From: Corallibacter vietnamensis
GTDB lineage: Bacteria > Bacteroidota > Bacteroidia > Flavobacteriales > Flavobacteriaceae
DNA: 64,000 bases
Assembly (NCBI RefSeq): GCF_039537875.1
Contig: NZ_BAABBI010000001.1
Coordinates: forward strand, 1,054,001 to 1,118,000
Reading direction: 5' to 3'
Shown here: positions 1 to 8,380 of the stretch, in pieces
Numbering within the stretch: the first letter of the stretch is position 1
How the letters are laid out: each line of letters begins with the position of its first letter
Position numbers and translations under genes: made by a program
Notes under the pieces: generated by a model
What the model was told of the DNA's origin: nothing
The model's database searches: none
What the model saw: only the letters and a program-made list of their open reading frames with translations

Positions 1-8
1 ATACTAAA

Positions 9-2279
9 ATGCTAACCAAGAATTTTTTTGTTTCTATTGTTTTTCTGATTTTGATTTTTAATTGCGATCAAAAACCTACAGAAGTTGTTGCTTCTCAAAT
101 AATCCCCGTTCCTAATGAAAAGGTTGTAAGTGAATCATATTTTATTTTAAGCAGTAATATAGGGATGCAATATGATGTTGCATTTAAGACATCTGCTGAT
201 TTTTTAAAAACATTTATAGAAGAAGGTAGCTCGATAAAAATTAAAGACAACAATGATATTACATTTATTAAAGATGAAAATATCAAAAACCCAGAGGGAT
301 ATCAGCTAGAGATAACTCCTAGTCAAATCACTATTAAAGCAAAAACAGATCAAGGTGCTTCTTATGCTGTACAAACTTTAAGGCAATTATTACCTGTTGG
401 TTTTGAAAATGGTTCTTTTGCAAGCAGAGAAATAGCAATACAGTGTTTGAAGATAGAAGATGCGCCGAGATTTCAGTATCGAGGTATGCATCTAGATGTT
501 GCTAGACATATGTTTTCAGTAGAATTTATCAAAAAATATATTGATGCTTTGGCGATGCTAAAAGTGAATACTTTTCATTGGCATTTAACAGACGATCAAG
601 GTTGGCGCATAGAAATAAAAAAATATCCCAAACTACAACAAACAGCAGCTTTTAGAGATGAAACCTTGGTAGGACATTTTTCTGATCAACCCTCAACTTA
701 TGATGGCAAACGCTATGGTGGATTTTACACACAAGAAGACATCAAAGATGTTGTGGCTTATGCTAAAAACCGACATATAAAAGTGATTCCGGAGATTGAA
801 ATGCCTGGTCATGCACAAGCAGCTATTGCAGCTTACCCTGAATTAGGTTGTCATGAAGACTCTATAAAAGTAGCAAAAACTTGGGGCGTTTTTGATGATA
901 TTTTTTGCGCTGGAAAAGATGAAATATTCGTGTTTTTACAAGATGTTTTAGATGAGGTTATCACATTATTTCCAAGTAAATATATTCATATTGGTGGCGA
1001 TGAAGCGCCAAAAACGCATTGGAAAACATGCGAGGCTTGTCAAAACCGAATTAAAAAAGAAGGATTAAAAGACGAGCACGAGTTACAAAGCTATTTTATT
1101 CAGCGTATAGAAAAATATCTAAATAATAAAGGTAAACAAATCATTGGTTGGGATGAGATTTTAGAAGGCGGATTAGCGCCCAATGCCACGGTTATGTCAT
1201 GGCGAGGAACCAATGGTGCGGTTGAAGCTGCCAAGCAACATCATAACGTTATAATGACACCAACTAGTCATTGTTATTTTGATTATTATCAATCTACTAA
1301 TAAAGACGAACCACTAGCTATTGGAGGCTATTTGCCGCTAGAAAAAGTATATAGTTTTAATCCTATTCCAGAGGCGTTAAATCAAGAGGAGTCGCAATAT
1401 GTTTTAGGTGTTCAAGGGAACTTATGGACCGAATATATTCCTAAAGAAAACCAAGTTGAATACATGGTGTTTCCAAGAGCTCTTGCCATGAGTGAAATAG
1501 CGTGGAGTAAACGAGAAAATATAAACTATGAAGATTTTGTATCAAGAGTAGAAGCTTTTAATAAGCGTTTGGAAGCGTTGGAAATTAATTATGCCAATCA
1601 TTTATATGAGGTAGAAGGTGAATTGATTTCAGAACAAGGCGTGCCTTCTTATAAATTAGAAACATTAATTAAAGATAAAATTATTCGGTTTACAACAGAT
1701 GGTTCTTTGCCAACACAAGAGTCACAGGTTTATAAGAAACCTATTCCTTTTACAGAAGATATGACTATAACAGCTGCTGTTTTTAATGAGAAAAAGCAAC
1801 TAGGAACAACATTTACTGAAACCTTTAATTATCATAAAGCTGTGGGTAAAAATATCACCCTAAATCCTGATCCCAGTAAAGTGTATTCAGGCAGTGGAGC
1901 TCAAGGTTTAATAAACGGTATTTCAGGAAGCGATTCGCGTTATGGCGATAAAGAATGGTTAGGGTTTTGGGGCGATGATGTAGAGATAACTATTGATTTG
2001 GGCAAAGCGATGGAAATTAATTCAATTAAAACGCGTTTTTACAACGGGCAAGGACAATGGATTTATGCGCCTAAAAAAATAGAGTTTACATTTGATTCTG
2101 AAATAGAAAGTATAAATATTCCCAATACAAATGATATTTTAGTGAATACATCATTCAACCGTAAATTAAAAACGAGGTTTATTAAGTTGAAAATTCCAAA
2201 TTATGGCGTTATTCCAGAAGGAAGGCAAGGTTCAGGAAATAAAGCATGGACCTTTATTGATGAAATAATAATTAATTAA
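9..2279 (+). CDS. Beta-N-acetylhexosaminidase, GH20, probable lipoprotein
   Basis: This 756-residue enzyme should remove terminal beta-linked N-acetylhexosamine from glycans at the cell surface or in the periplasm. After a hydrophobic N-terminus ending at Cys19 comes a GH20b-like domain (about 30-150). The TIM barrel (about 153-500) contains HIGGDEAP, where Asp331-Glu332 are the expected catalytic pair. The C-terminal 250 residues hold a chitobiase-type segment (FTTDGSLPT) and a discoidin-like beta domain. The lipobox is atypical (Asn before Cys19), so lipidation is likely but not certain. It is the first visible gene of a coupled operon: cutC starts 6 bases after its stop. The window starts only 8 bases before the ATG, so promoter and upstream genes are unseen. 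Family assignment is firm; the N-glycan role is inferred from the neighbours. Confidence 0.95.
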   Translation: MLTKNFFVSIVFLILIFNCDQKPTEVVASQIIPVPNEKVVSESYFILSSNIGMQYDVAFKTSADFLKTFIEEGSSIKIKDNNDITFIKDENIKNPEGYQLEITPSQITIKAKTDQGASYAVQTLRQLLPVGFENGSFASREIAIQCLKIEDAPRFQYRGMHLDVARHMFSVEFIKKYIDALAMLKVNTFHWHLTDDQGWRIEIKKYPKLQQTAAFRDETLVGHFSDQPSTYDGKRYGGFYTQEDIKDVVAYAKNRHIKVIPEIEMPGHAQAAIAAYPELGCHEDSIKVAKTWGVFDDIFCAGKDEIFVFLQDVLDEVITLFPSKYIHIGGDEAPKTHWKTCEACQNRIKKEGLKDEHELQSYFIQRIEKYLNNKGKQIIGWDEILEGGLAPNATVMSWRGTNGAVEAAKQHHNVIMTPTSHCYFDYYQSTNKDEPLAIGGYLPLEKVYSFNPIPEALNQEESQYVLGVQGNLWTEYIPKENQVEYMVFPRALAMSEIAWSKRENINYEDFVSRVEAFNKRLEALEINYANHLYEVEGELISEQGVPSYKLETLIKDKIIRFTTDGSLPTQESQVYKKPIPFTEDMTITAAVFNEKKQLGTTFTETFNYHKAVGKNITLNPDPSKVYSGSGAQGLINGISGSDSRYGDKEWLGFWGDDVEITIDLGKAMEINSIKTRFYNGQGQWIYAPKKIEFTFDSEIESINIPNTNDILVNTSFNRKLKTRFIKLKIPNYGVIPEGRQGSGNKAWTFIDEIIIN

Positions 2280-2285
2280 AAAAGA

Positions 2286-2987
2286 ATGTTGTTAGAAATC
2301 TGTGCCAATTCCTATCAATCAGCTGTAAATGCTCAAATAGCAGGAGCACATCGTATAGAATTGTGTAGTGAATTGTCTTTAGGTGGTATCACACCAAGTT
2401 ACGGACTCATCAAAGAAGTTGTTGAAGTTTTAAATATTCCTGTTTTTGTATTGATTAGACCACGAAGTGGTAATTTTTGTTATTCTGATGCAGAATTTGA
2501 CATCATGAAACAGGATATTCAAATGTGCAAAAATCTTGGAGTCAAAGGCATTGTATCAGGTGTTTTAAATGAGAATTCTACTATAGATTTAAAACGAACT
2601 GAAGCACTAATAGCATTATCCAAACCGCTGTCGTTTACATTTCATCGTGCCTTTGATTGTGTGCCGAATCCAGAAAAATCAATAAAAGAATTAATAAATT
2701 TAGGTGCTGATCGTCTTCTAACTTCAGGGCAACATCCTAAAGCTTTAGATGGTATAGCGTTACTTAAATCTTTAAAAAAACAATCCGAAGGAAAAATAAA
2801 AATTCTTGTAGGAAGTGGAGTTAATGTTGAAAATATCGCCGAATTTAAAAAAGCAGGATTTGAGGAAATTCATACTTCGGCTTCAAAAGTGATTGCTACA
2901 GAATCTTCAGTGTTCTTTGGTGAAAATCCTCAAACGGTATCAGATGTAGATACAATAAAAACTATTCTAAAAATTATTCATACATGA
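2286..2987 (+). CDS. cutC: CutC family protein (copper homeostasis protein by name)
   Basis: A 233-residue protein of usual CutC length. It opens with the family hallmark LEICANSYQSA and IELCSELSLGG, followed by the TIM-barrel strands (LIRPRSGNF, FHRAFDC, ILVGSGVN, IHTSASK). There is no signal peptide, so it acts in the cytoplasm. CutC proteins were named for copper tolerance in E. coli, but the biochemical function of the family is not settled. Here the gene lies between a GH20 hexosaminidase and a PNGase; its TGA overlaps the next ATG as ATGA (2984-2987). That coupling suggests a role in handling products of glycan breakdown, which is inference only. Family assignment is sure, function is not. 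Confidence 0.92.
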   Translation: MLLEICANSYQSAVNAQIAGAHRIELCSELSLGGITPSYGLIKEVVEVLNIPVFVLIRPRSGNFCYSDAEFDIMKQDIQMCKNLGVKGIVSGVLNENSTIDLKRTEALIALSKPLSFTFHRAFDCVPNPEKSIKELINLGADRLLTSGQHPKALDGIALLKSLKKQSEGKIKILVGSGVNVENIAEFKKAGFEEIHTSASKVIATESSVFFGENPQTVSDVDTIKTILKIIHT

Positions 2988-4180
2988 AAATAAAATTCTT
3001 AATAATCTTTGCTGTTGTAGTAAGTGCTTGTAAACCGCAAATTAAACCCATTGGAAATACTGATGTTGAGGTTTTTAATAATACCAACTTATATTTTGAT
3101 GTGGCTTTTAAAAACGATTCTATTAAAAAATCGGATAGTATTTTACGGTTAGATGCTGGTCGCGTATTACTTAAAAAAGTGACATTACCAACATACAAAA
3201 TTCAGCCTAAAGTTATTGCGGATGTCACACTAACATCAAACGGTGATCCTTGGGACAAATCAGGTTCTTTGTTTGTTGTTCCTGCTTCTGCAGATTTAAG
3301 CTTTTTAGATTTAGAAAATAAAACACTTAAAAAAGAACAGTTTACAGATAGTTTTCCTGGTATTAAAACAGCAGTAATTGATGATAAAATCTATCAACCT
3401 AATATTGAGCTTTTACGCTTTATGACACCTTTTGGTATTGGTTTTTTTAATGAAGATAAACGTGTAGAAGCTTTAAAACCTGTTTACATTCCAAAATGGG
3501 AAGAACAAGTAACATGGCAGCAAGATATTACCCAGTTATTGCCACTTCTTGAAAATGAAGTTTACATAGGTGTTTTTATTGATACGTGGACCAAAGAAGG
3601 GTATAACATTTCGGTCAATTTACATTTTGAAGAAAGCACCATTCCTAATCATACAAAAAAGAAACAAGGCGTTATTCCTGTAGTTAATACAGCAAAATAT
3701 GCTGCGGATCAAAAATTTTATGATGCTTTTTCAAGAGGTAATTTAAAAATTGAAATTCCAACAGATAAAATCCTGAAAAATGCCAGGTTGTACTACATAA
3801 CTACTGGTCATGGCGGACATGCAGAAGGTGATGAATTTACCAAAAAAGAAAATATCATTAAACTCAACGATTCGGTTATTAAGCAATTTGTTCCTTGGCG
3901 TGACGATTGCGCTAGCTTCAGGCGTTTTAATCCAACTTCAGGTGTTTGGATGGAAAAAGCTACTTGGAAAGGTGAAGAGATAGAAGAACGTATTGCTTCG
4001 TCAGACTACTCAAGATCAAATTGGTGTCCTGGAAGCGATGTGAAGCCAGAAGTGATTTCTCTTGGAAACCTAGAAAAAGGAACACATATTTTTGAGTTTG
4101 CAATTCCTGAAGCGCAAGCCTTGGAAGATGATAAAATTAATTATTGGATGGTTTCAGCATATTTAGTTTATGATGAGTAA
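2984..4180 (+). CDS. PNGase F-type peptide-N-glycosidase, probable lipoprotein
   Basis: This 398-residue protein matches the PNGase F family, which cleaves the amide bond between Asn and the first GlcNAc of N-glycans. It starts with a lipoprotein signal ending VVVSAC (Cys16). The N-terminal jelly-roll carries GDPWDKSGS (Asp91 should correspond to the essential Asp of PNGase F). The C-terminal jelly-roll carries TTGHGGHAEGDEF (Glu281 or Glu284), PWRDDCASFRRFNPTSG (about 304-320) and SSDYSRSNWCPG (about 339-350), the family signature. The enzyme probably sits on the membrane or cell surface. It overlaps cutC by 4 bases and the GH2 gene by 8-11 bases, so translation is coupled. I recognised the family by motif memory; catalytic residue mapping is approximate. 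Confidence 0.88.
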   Translation: MKIKFLIIFAVVVSACKPQIKPIGNTDVEVFNNTNLYFDVAFKNDSIKKSDSILRLDAGRVLLKKVTLPTYKIQPKVIADVTLTSNGDPWDKSGSLFVVPASADLSFLDLENKTLKKEQFTDSFPGIKTAVIDDKIYQPNIELLRFMTPFGIGFFNEDKRVEALKPVYIPKWEEQVTWQQDITQLLPLLENEVYIGVFIDTWTKEGYNISVNLHFEESTIPNHTKKKQGVIPVVNTAKYAADQKFYDAFSRGNLKIEIPTDKILKNARLYYITTGHGGHAEGDEFTKKENIIKLNDSVIKQFVPWRDDCASFRRFNPTSGVWMEKATWKGEEIEERIASSDYSRSNWCPGSDVKPEVISLGNLEKGTHIFEFAIPEAQALEDDKINYWMVSAYLVYDE

Positions 4181-6641
4181 TTTATTAAAATGTTCTTTGG
4201 CTATTTTCACCTTTATGGTTTTGCATGGTTGTCAAGATAAAAACCATGTGCCAGAAACCATTTCTTTAAATTCTAATTGGCAATTTAAAGCTGAAAATAC
4301 TACCAATTGGTTACCAGCTAATGTTCCTGGAAATGTGTTTTCAGGTTTGTTGCAACACAATAAAATTCCAGACCCTTTTATTGGTAATCATGAAGAGGAT
4401 GTGCAATGGGTTTCACAAACCAATTGGGAATATAAAACCCATTTTAAAGTTACTCCTGAAACTTTAAAGCGAAAGCACATAGTGTTGAATTTTGAAGGTT
4501 TAGATACGTATGCATCTGTGTTTTTAAATGATAGTCTTATCTTGAAAACCAATAATGCATTTCGTGAGTTTTCGGTAGATGTTAAGCCGTTATTAAAAGC
4601 TAAAAATAGCTTGCGAATTCTATTTGAAAATACCTCAAAGCATGAAGCGGAAGCTAAATCAAAATTACATTACACATTACCGGAAGGAAACCGAATTTTT
4701 ACAAGAAAGGCACAATTTCAATACGGTTGGGATTGGGGACCAAAACTCAATGTAAGTGGCATTTGGCGAGATGTAAATTTAGAAACTTGGGATGATTTTA
4801 AAATTGAAGATATTTATATTGAGCAGAAAGTATTAAATGATTCGATTGCGAGATGTATTTTGAATGTTTCGGTTTCTTCAGAAGATAAAAGTCATGTGAC
4901 TTATGATATTTATGTTAATGATACATTGAATACGTCATATTCAAAACAAGATAAATCAGATATTATTTTTAATATCAAAAATCCAAAGCGCTGGTGGCCT
5001 CATAATTTAGGCGAGCCTTATTTGTATGATGTAAAAGTGGTTGTAAAAGATGGAGAAACTATTTTAGATAGTGTTTCTAAAAAAGTAGGCTTACGAACAA
5101 TTGATTTAGTTACTGAAAAAGATAGCTTGGGCGAATCATTTTATTTTAAGGTTAATGGCATTCCAGTATATGCCAAGGGAGCCAATTACATTCCACAGCA
5201 TAGTTTTCAAAATCAAGTCACAAACAAGCATTATGAGCAGTTGTTGAATGATGTTGTTGATGCTAATATGAATATGCTTCGTGTTTGGGGTGGCGGCATT
5301 TATGAGAATGATGTGTTTTATGATTTATGTGATGAAAAAGGCATTTTGGTTTGGCAAGATTTCATGTTTGCTTGTGCTATGTATCCAGGTGATGATACGT
5401 TTTTAGAAAATGTACAGCAAGAGGCTATTGATAATGTGAAGCGTTTGCGAAACCATCCATCTGTGGCGTTGTGGTGTGGTAATAATGAAAGCTCTGAAGG
5501 TTGGCATCGTTGGGGCTGGCAAGCCGATAGAAGTGAAGCCGAAAAAAGTGAGATTTGGGAAAATTATTTAAAGGTTTTTGATTCTATTTTGCCCAAAACG
5601 GTCAGACAATATTCAAATGTTGATTATTGGGAAAGTTCTCCAAAATATGGTCGCGGCAATCCAAACTACGAATTTGAAGGCGATGCGCATGATTGGTGGA
5701 TTTGGCATGATGGTTATCCATTTGAGCATTTAGAAACGCATGTGCCACGATTTATGAGTGAGTTTGGCTTTCAGTCATTTCCAAGTTATGAAGTGATTAA
5801 TTATATCAATCAAAATGATACGCTAAATATTACTTCTAAAGCATTTAAAAACCACCAAAAACACTCTAGAGGATTTCAAATCATCGATGCCTATATGCAA
5901 CGGGACTTTCCTGTTCCTGATAACGTGGAAGACTATGTGTATGTGAGTCAGTTGTTACAGGCTTATGGTATTACCAAAGGTATTGAGGCGCAACGCCGGG
6001 CAAGGCCTTATAATATGGGAACACTGTATTGGCAGCTCAATGATTGTTGGCCTGCTGTTTCGTGGTCTAGTATTGATTTTTTTGGAAACTGGAAAGCCTT
6101 GCATTACAAGGCAAAACGTAGTTTTGAAAATGTATTGATTTCTTCAAAATTAGAAGGAGATGATCTTAATTTGTTTGTTGTAAATGATAATTATAAATCG
6201 CTTTCAGGTGTTTTTTCTGTTAAGATTATGGACTTTTACGGTGTTAAAATTTGGGAAAGCGCTTCGGTAATTGATGTGCCAGAAAACTCAAGTAACTTGA
6301 TATATGAGATTCCTTTAAAAAACAAAAATATAGCATTCAATGACGTGGTAGTTGTTACTGAATTTAAAGATTATAAATCATACTTTTATTTGGAGAAACC
6401 TAAAGATTTGAATTTAGTAAAAGAAACTATTCAGAAAAAAATACTTAAAGTAGATGAAGGTTTTGAAATTGTTTTGCAAAGTAAAACGCTTCAAAAAGAT
6501 GTGTTTTTATTTTGTAATGAAAAAGGACGCTTTTCCGACAACTATTTTGACTTGTTGCCAAATGAAGAAAAACGCATTGTGTTTAAAACACAATCAGCCT
6601 CATTAAGCAATCTTAAAATTAAAACTTTGAATCAACTTTAA
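4170..6641 (+). CDS. Beta-mannosidase, GH2, probable lipoprotein
   Basis: An 823-residue GH2 protein of the beta-mannosidase subgroup. It should release the beta-linked core mannose of N-glycans or plant mannans. The lipoprotein signal ends VLHGC (Cys21). Jelly-roll and immunoglobulin-like domains (about 30-310) precede the catalytic barrel. WCGNNES places the acid/base at Glu440, and FMSEFGFQSFP the nucleophile at Glu531. FQYGWDWGPKL and RVWGGGIYE are typical of beta-mannosidases. Two ATGs (4170 and 4173) overlap the end of the PNGase gene. Together with GH20 and PNGase it would strip the GlcNAc and core Man-GlcNAc parts of an N-glycan. GH2 assignment is firm; mannosidase specificity is likely. 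Confidence 0.93.
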   Translation: MMSNLLKCSLAIFTFMVLHGCQDKNHVPETISLNSNWQFKAENTTNWLPANVPGNVFSGLLQHNKIPDPFIGNHEEDVQWVSQTNWEYKTHFKVTPETLKRKHIVLNFEGLDTYASVFLNDSLILKTNNAFREFSVDVKPLLKAKNSLRILFENTSKHEAEAKSKLHYTLPEGNRIFTRKAQFQYGWDWGPKLNVSGIWRDVNLETWDDFKIEDIYIEQKVLNDSIARCILNVSVSSEDKSHVTYDIYVNDTLNTSYSKQDKSDIIFNIKNPKRWWPHNLGEPYLYDVKVVVKDGETILDSVSKKVGLRTIDLVTEKDSLGESFYFKVNGIPVYAKGANYIPQHSFQNQVTNKHYEQLLNDVVDANMNMLRVWGGGIYENDVFYDLCDEKGILVWQDFMFACAMYPGDDTFLENVQQEAIDNVKRLRNHPSVALWCGNNESSEGWHRWGWQADRSEAEKSEIWENYLKVFDSILPKTVRQYSNVDYWESSPKYGRGNPNYEFEGDAHDWWIWHDGYPFEHLETHVPRFMSEFGFQSFPSYEVINYINQNDTLNITSKAFKNHQKHSRGFQIIDAYMQRDFPVPDNVEDYVYVSQLLQAYGITKGIEAQRRARPYNMGTLYWQLNDCWPAVSWSSIDFFGNWKALHYKAKRSFENVLISSKLEGDDLNLFVVNDNYKSLSGVFSVKIMDFYGVKIWESASVIDVPENSSNLIYEIPLKNKNIAFNDVVVVTEFKDYKSYFYLEKPKDLNLVKETIQKKILKVDEGFEIVLQSKTLQKDVFLFCNEKGRFSDNYFDLLPNEEKRIVFKTQSASLSNLKIKTLNQL

Positions 6642-6646
6642 CAAGA

Positions 6647-6672
6647 TGTTAAAAGACCTTGAGTTTTTAACA
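6647..6672 (+). terminator. Weak stem-loop after the glycan operon
   Basis: TGTTAAAA (6647-6654) and TTTTAACA (6665-6672) form an 8-bp AT-rich stem with a 10-base loop just after the beta-mannosidase stop. There is no long T tract, and the next promoter box follows at once, so termination strength is doubtful. Confidence 0.35.
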
Positions 6673-6674
6673 GT

Positions 6675-6682
6675 TATCTTTG
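6675..6682 (+). promoter_or_regulatory. Minus-7 type box TATCTTTG for the phosphoesterase gene
   Basis: TATCTTTG fits the Bacteroidota -7 consensus TAnnTTTG and lies 20 bases before the ATG at 6703. No TTTG is found at the expected 19-base spacing, so only the -7 half is supported. Confidence 0.5.
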
Positions 6683-6702
6683 TTTCATGATAAACATACT
6701 TT

Positions 6703-7938
6703 ATGTCTCGTTGGGTTATTAGACTAATCATACTATCTGTTATTATTCTTATAGCAGAAATTTATGCATTTCAAGCTTTAAAAACAGTAACCAAAAGCCG
6801 CGTTATACGTTGGGTTTGGTTGGGAGTTTCTGCTTTAGTATATATCAATTTAATTTACGTTATTTTTTCAACCCCTAGAAGTATGGGGCAAACATTACAA
6901 TTCCAGTATGCTGTTGGGTTTATGTTGACTATATTAATTCCTAAAGCGGTACTAATTTTAATGATGTTTGGGGAAGATGTTGTGCGAATTATTCAAAAAC
7001 TGATATCGTTTTTCATGCCAGGAGAAACCATGCCTCTAGCCAGTAGGCGTACTTTTGTGGCTAAATTAGCATTAGGGCTTGCTGCTATTCCGTTTGCAGG
7101 ATTCATTTATGGTATTATTCAAGGACGATATAACTATAAGGTTTTAAAATATCATTTAGAATTTGATGATTTACCAGAAGCTTTTGATGGCTTTACGATA
7201 ACGCAAATAACTGATATTCATTCCGGTAGTTTTACTAACAAAGAAAAAATACAGTATGGTGTAGATTTAATTAATGAGCAAAAATCTGATTTAATGCTTT
7301 TTACAGGTGATATTGTAAACAATGTTGCCTCTGAAATGGATGATTGGATAGATGTTTTTAAAGTGTTAAAGGCACCTTATGGTAAGTTTTCTGTGCTAGG
7401 AAATCATGATTACGGTGATTATGTTGATTGGGAACATCGTGTAGATAAGATTAAAAACTTTGAAGCAGTTAAAGGTATTCACCCTAAAATAGGTTTTGAC
7501 TTATTGTTAAATGAACATCGATATATCGAAAAAGATGGCCAAAAGCTAGCTTTAATTGGTGTTGAGAACTGGGGAAAAGGTTTTAATCAAGCTGGAGATC
7601 TTGAGGTAGCAACCCAAGGAGTTAGCCAGAATGATTTTAAGATTTTAATGTCGCATGATCCTTCTCATTGGGAATATAAGGTGAAAAAAGACGACTTTAA
7701 TTACCAGCTTACCTTAAGCGGACATACTCATGGTTTGCAAATGGGTATTGAGATACCAGGCTTTTTTAAATGGAGTCCGTCGCAGTATGTCTATAAACAA
7801 TGGGCAGGATTGTATAAGGAGTTTGGTCGTTATATAAATGTAAATCGAGGATTTGGCTATCACGCATTCCCAGGGCGTGTTGGTATATGGCCAGAAATTA
7901 CTGTTATTGAACTAAAAAAAGCAACTAAAAACGTTTAG
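6703..7938 (+). CDS. Membrane-anchored metallophosphoesterase, YkuE-like
   Basis: A 411-residue calcineurin-like phosphoesterase. The first 140 residues hold about four membrane segments. The catalytic domain follows with all metal-binding motifs: TDIHSGSF (Asp171, His173), TGDIVNN (Asp203), LGNHDYGD (Asn234, His235), MSHDPSHW and LSGHTHGLQMG. Related proteins act on phosphate esters such as UDP-diacylglucosamine or phospholipids at the membrane, but the substrate cannot be read from sequence. SRRTF at about 114 resembles a Tat motif but lies between membrane segments, as is usual in this family. The gene has its own -7 box and stands alone. Confidence 0.9.
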   Translation: MSRWVIRLIILSVIILIAEIYAFQALKTVTKSRVIRWVWLGVSALVYINLIYVIFSTPRSMGQTLQFQYAVGFMLTILIPKAVLILMMFGEDVVRIIQKLISFFMPGETMPLASRRTFVAKLALGLAAIPFAGFIYGIIQGRYNYKVLKYHLEFDDLPEAFDGFTITQITDIHSGSFTNKEKIQYGVDLINEQKSDLMLFTGDIVNNVASEMDDWIDVFKVLKAPYGKFSVLGNHDYGDYVDWEHRVDKIKNFEAVKGIHPKIGFDLLLNEHRYIEKDGQKLALIGVENWGKGFNQAGDLEVATQGVSQNDFKILMSHDPSHWEYKVKKDDFNYQLTLSGHTHGLQMGIEIPGFFKWSPSQYVYKQWAGLYKEFGRYINVNRGFGYHAFPGRVGIWPEITVIELKKATKNV

Positions 7939-7943
7939 TTGCT
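7920..7943 (+). terminator. Stem-loop overlapping the phosphoesterase stop codon
   Basis: AGCAACTAAA (7920-7929) pairs perfectly with TTTAGTTGCT (7934-7943) around a 4-base loop. The TAG stop at 7936-7938 is inside the stem. The following bases are only moderately T-rich, so this is a likely but not strong terminator. Confidence 0.5.
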
Positions 7944-8083
7944 CTTCAACCTATTTTATTATTAAGAAATTGCGTATTTTTATAAATAGCACACTGCTAG
8001 ATGGGTATAATTAGGCTGTCAAATAAGAATAATAAATAAATGTGTAGGTTTATATTACTGCATTTGGCTTAAAACTTTAAAGT

Positions 8084-8380
8084 ATGTCAAAATTTGGAGA
8101 TTTAATAGATGTAAATATTCCTGTTCTGTTAGATTTTTTTACAGAATGGAATGAGCAATCAAAAGAAATGCATGCTGTGTTGCGTGATGTAGCTGCTGCG
8201 CTTGGAGATAAAGCCAAGGTCATAAAAATTGATGTTGACAAAAACAAAGAACTAGCAGAAGCACTTCGTGTAAAAGGTTTGCCAACATTAATTATTTATA
8301 AAAACGGCGAAATGAAATGGCGTCATAGCGGTGAACAAGATGCTAATACGCTTATAGGTATTATTCAGGAGTACTTGTGA
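8084..8380 (+). CDS. Thioredoxin-fold protein lacking active-site cysteines
   Basis: A 98-residue protein with the size and fold pattern of thioredoxin: VLLDFFTEWNEQSKEM, then KVIKIDVDKNKELAEALRVKGLPTLIIYKNGE with the cis-proline loop intact. Where thioredoxin has WCGPC this protein has W22-N-E-Q-S, and it contains no cysteine at all. It cannot do thiol-disulfide exchange and may instead bind a partner protein as an adaptor or chaperone. There is no signal peptide. Its 3' end overlaps the convergent deacetylase gene by 20 bases. TGCATTTG at 8059-8066 is a poor match to a -7 box. Fold is confident, role unknown. Confidence 0.9.
   Translation: MSKFGDLIDVNIPVLLDFFTEWNEQSKEMHAVLRDVAAALGDKAKVIKIDVDKNKELAEALRVKGLPTLIIYKNGEMKWRHSGEQDANTLIGIIQEYL

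Noticed and set aside
7030..7100. Tat signal in the metallophosphoesterase (SRRTF)
   Set aside because: It lies after several membrane spans, not at the N-terminus.
7939..8083. Regulatory element or small gene in the 145-base gap
   Set aside because: Only a poor -7-like TGCATTTG was found; no frame or structure stands out.
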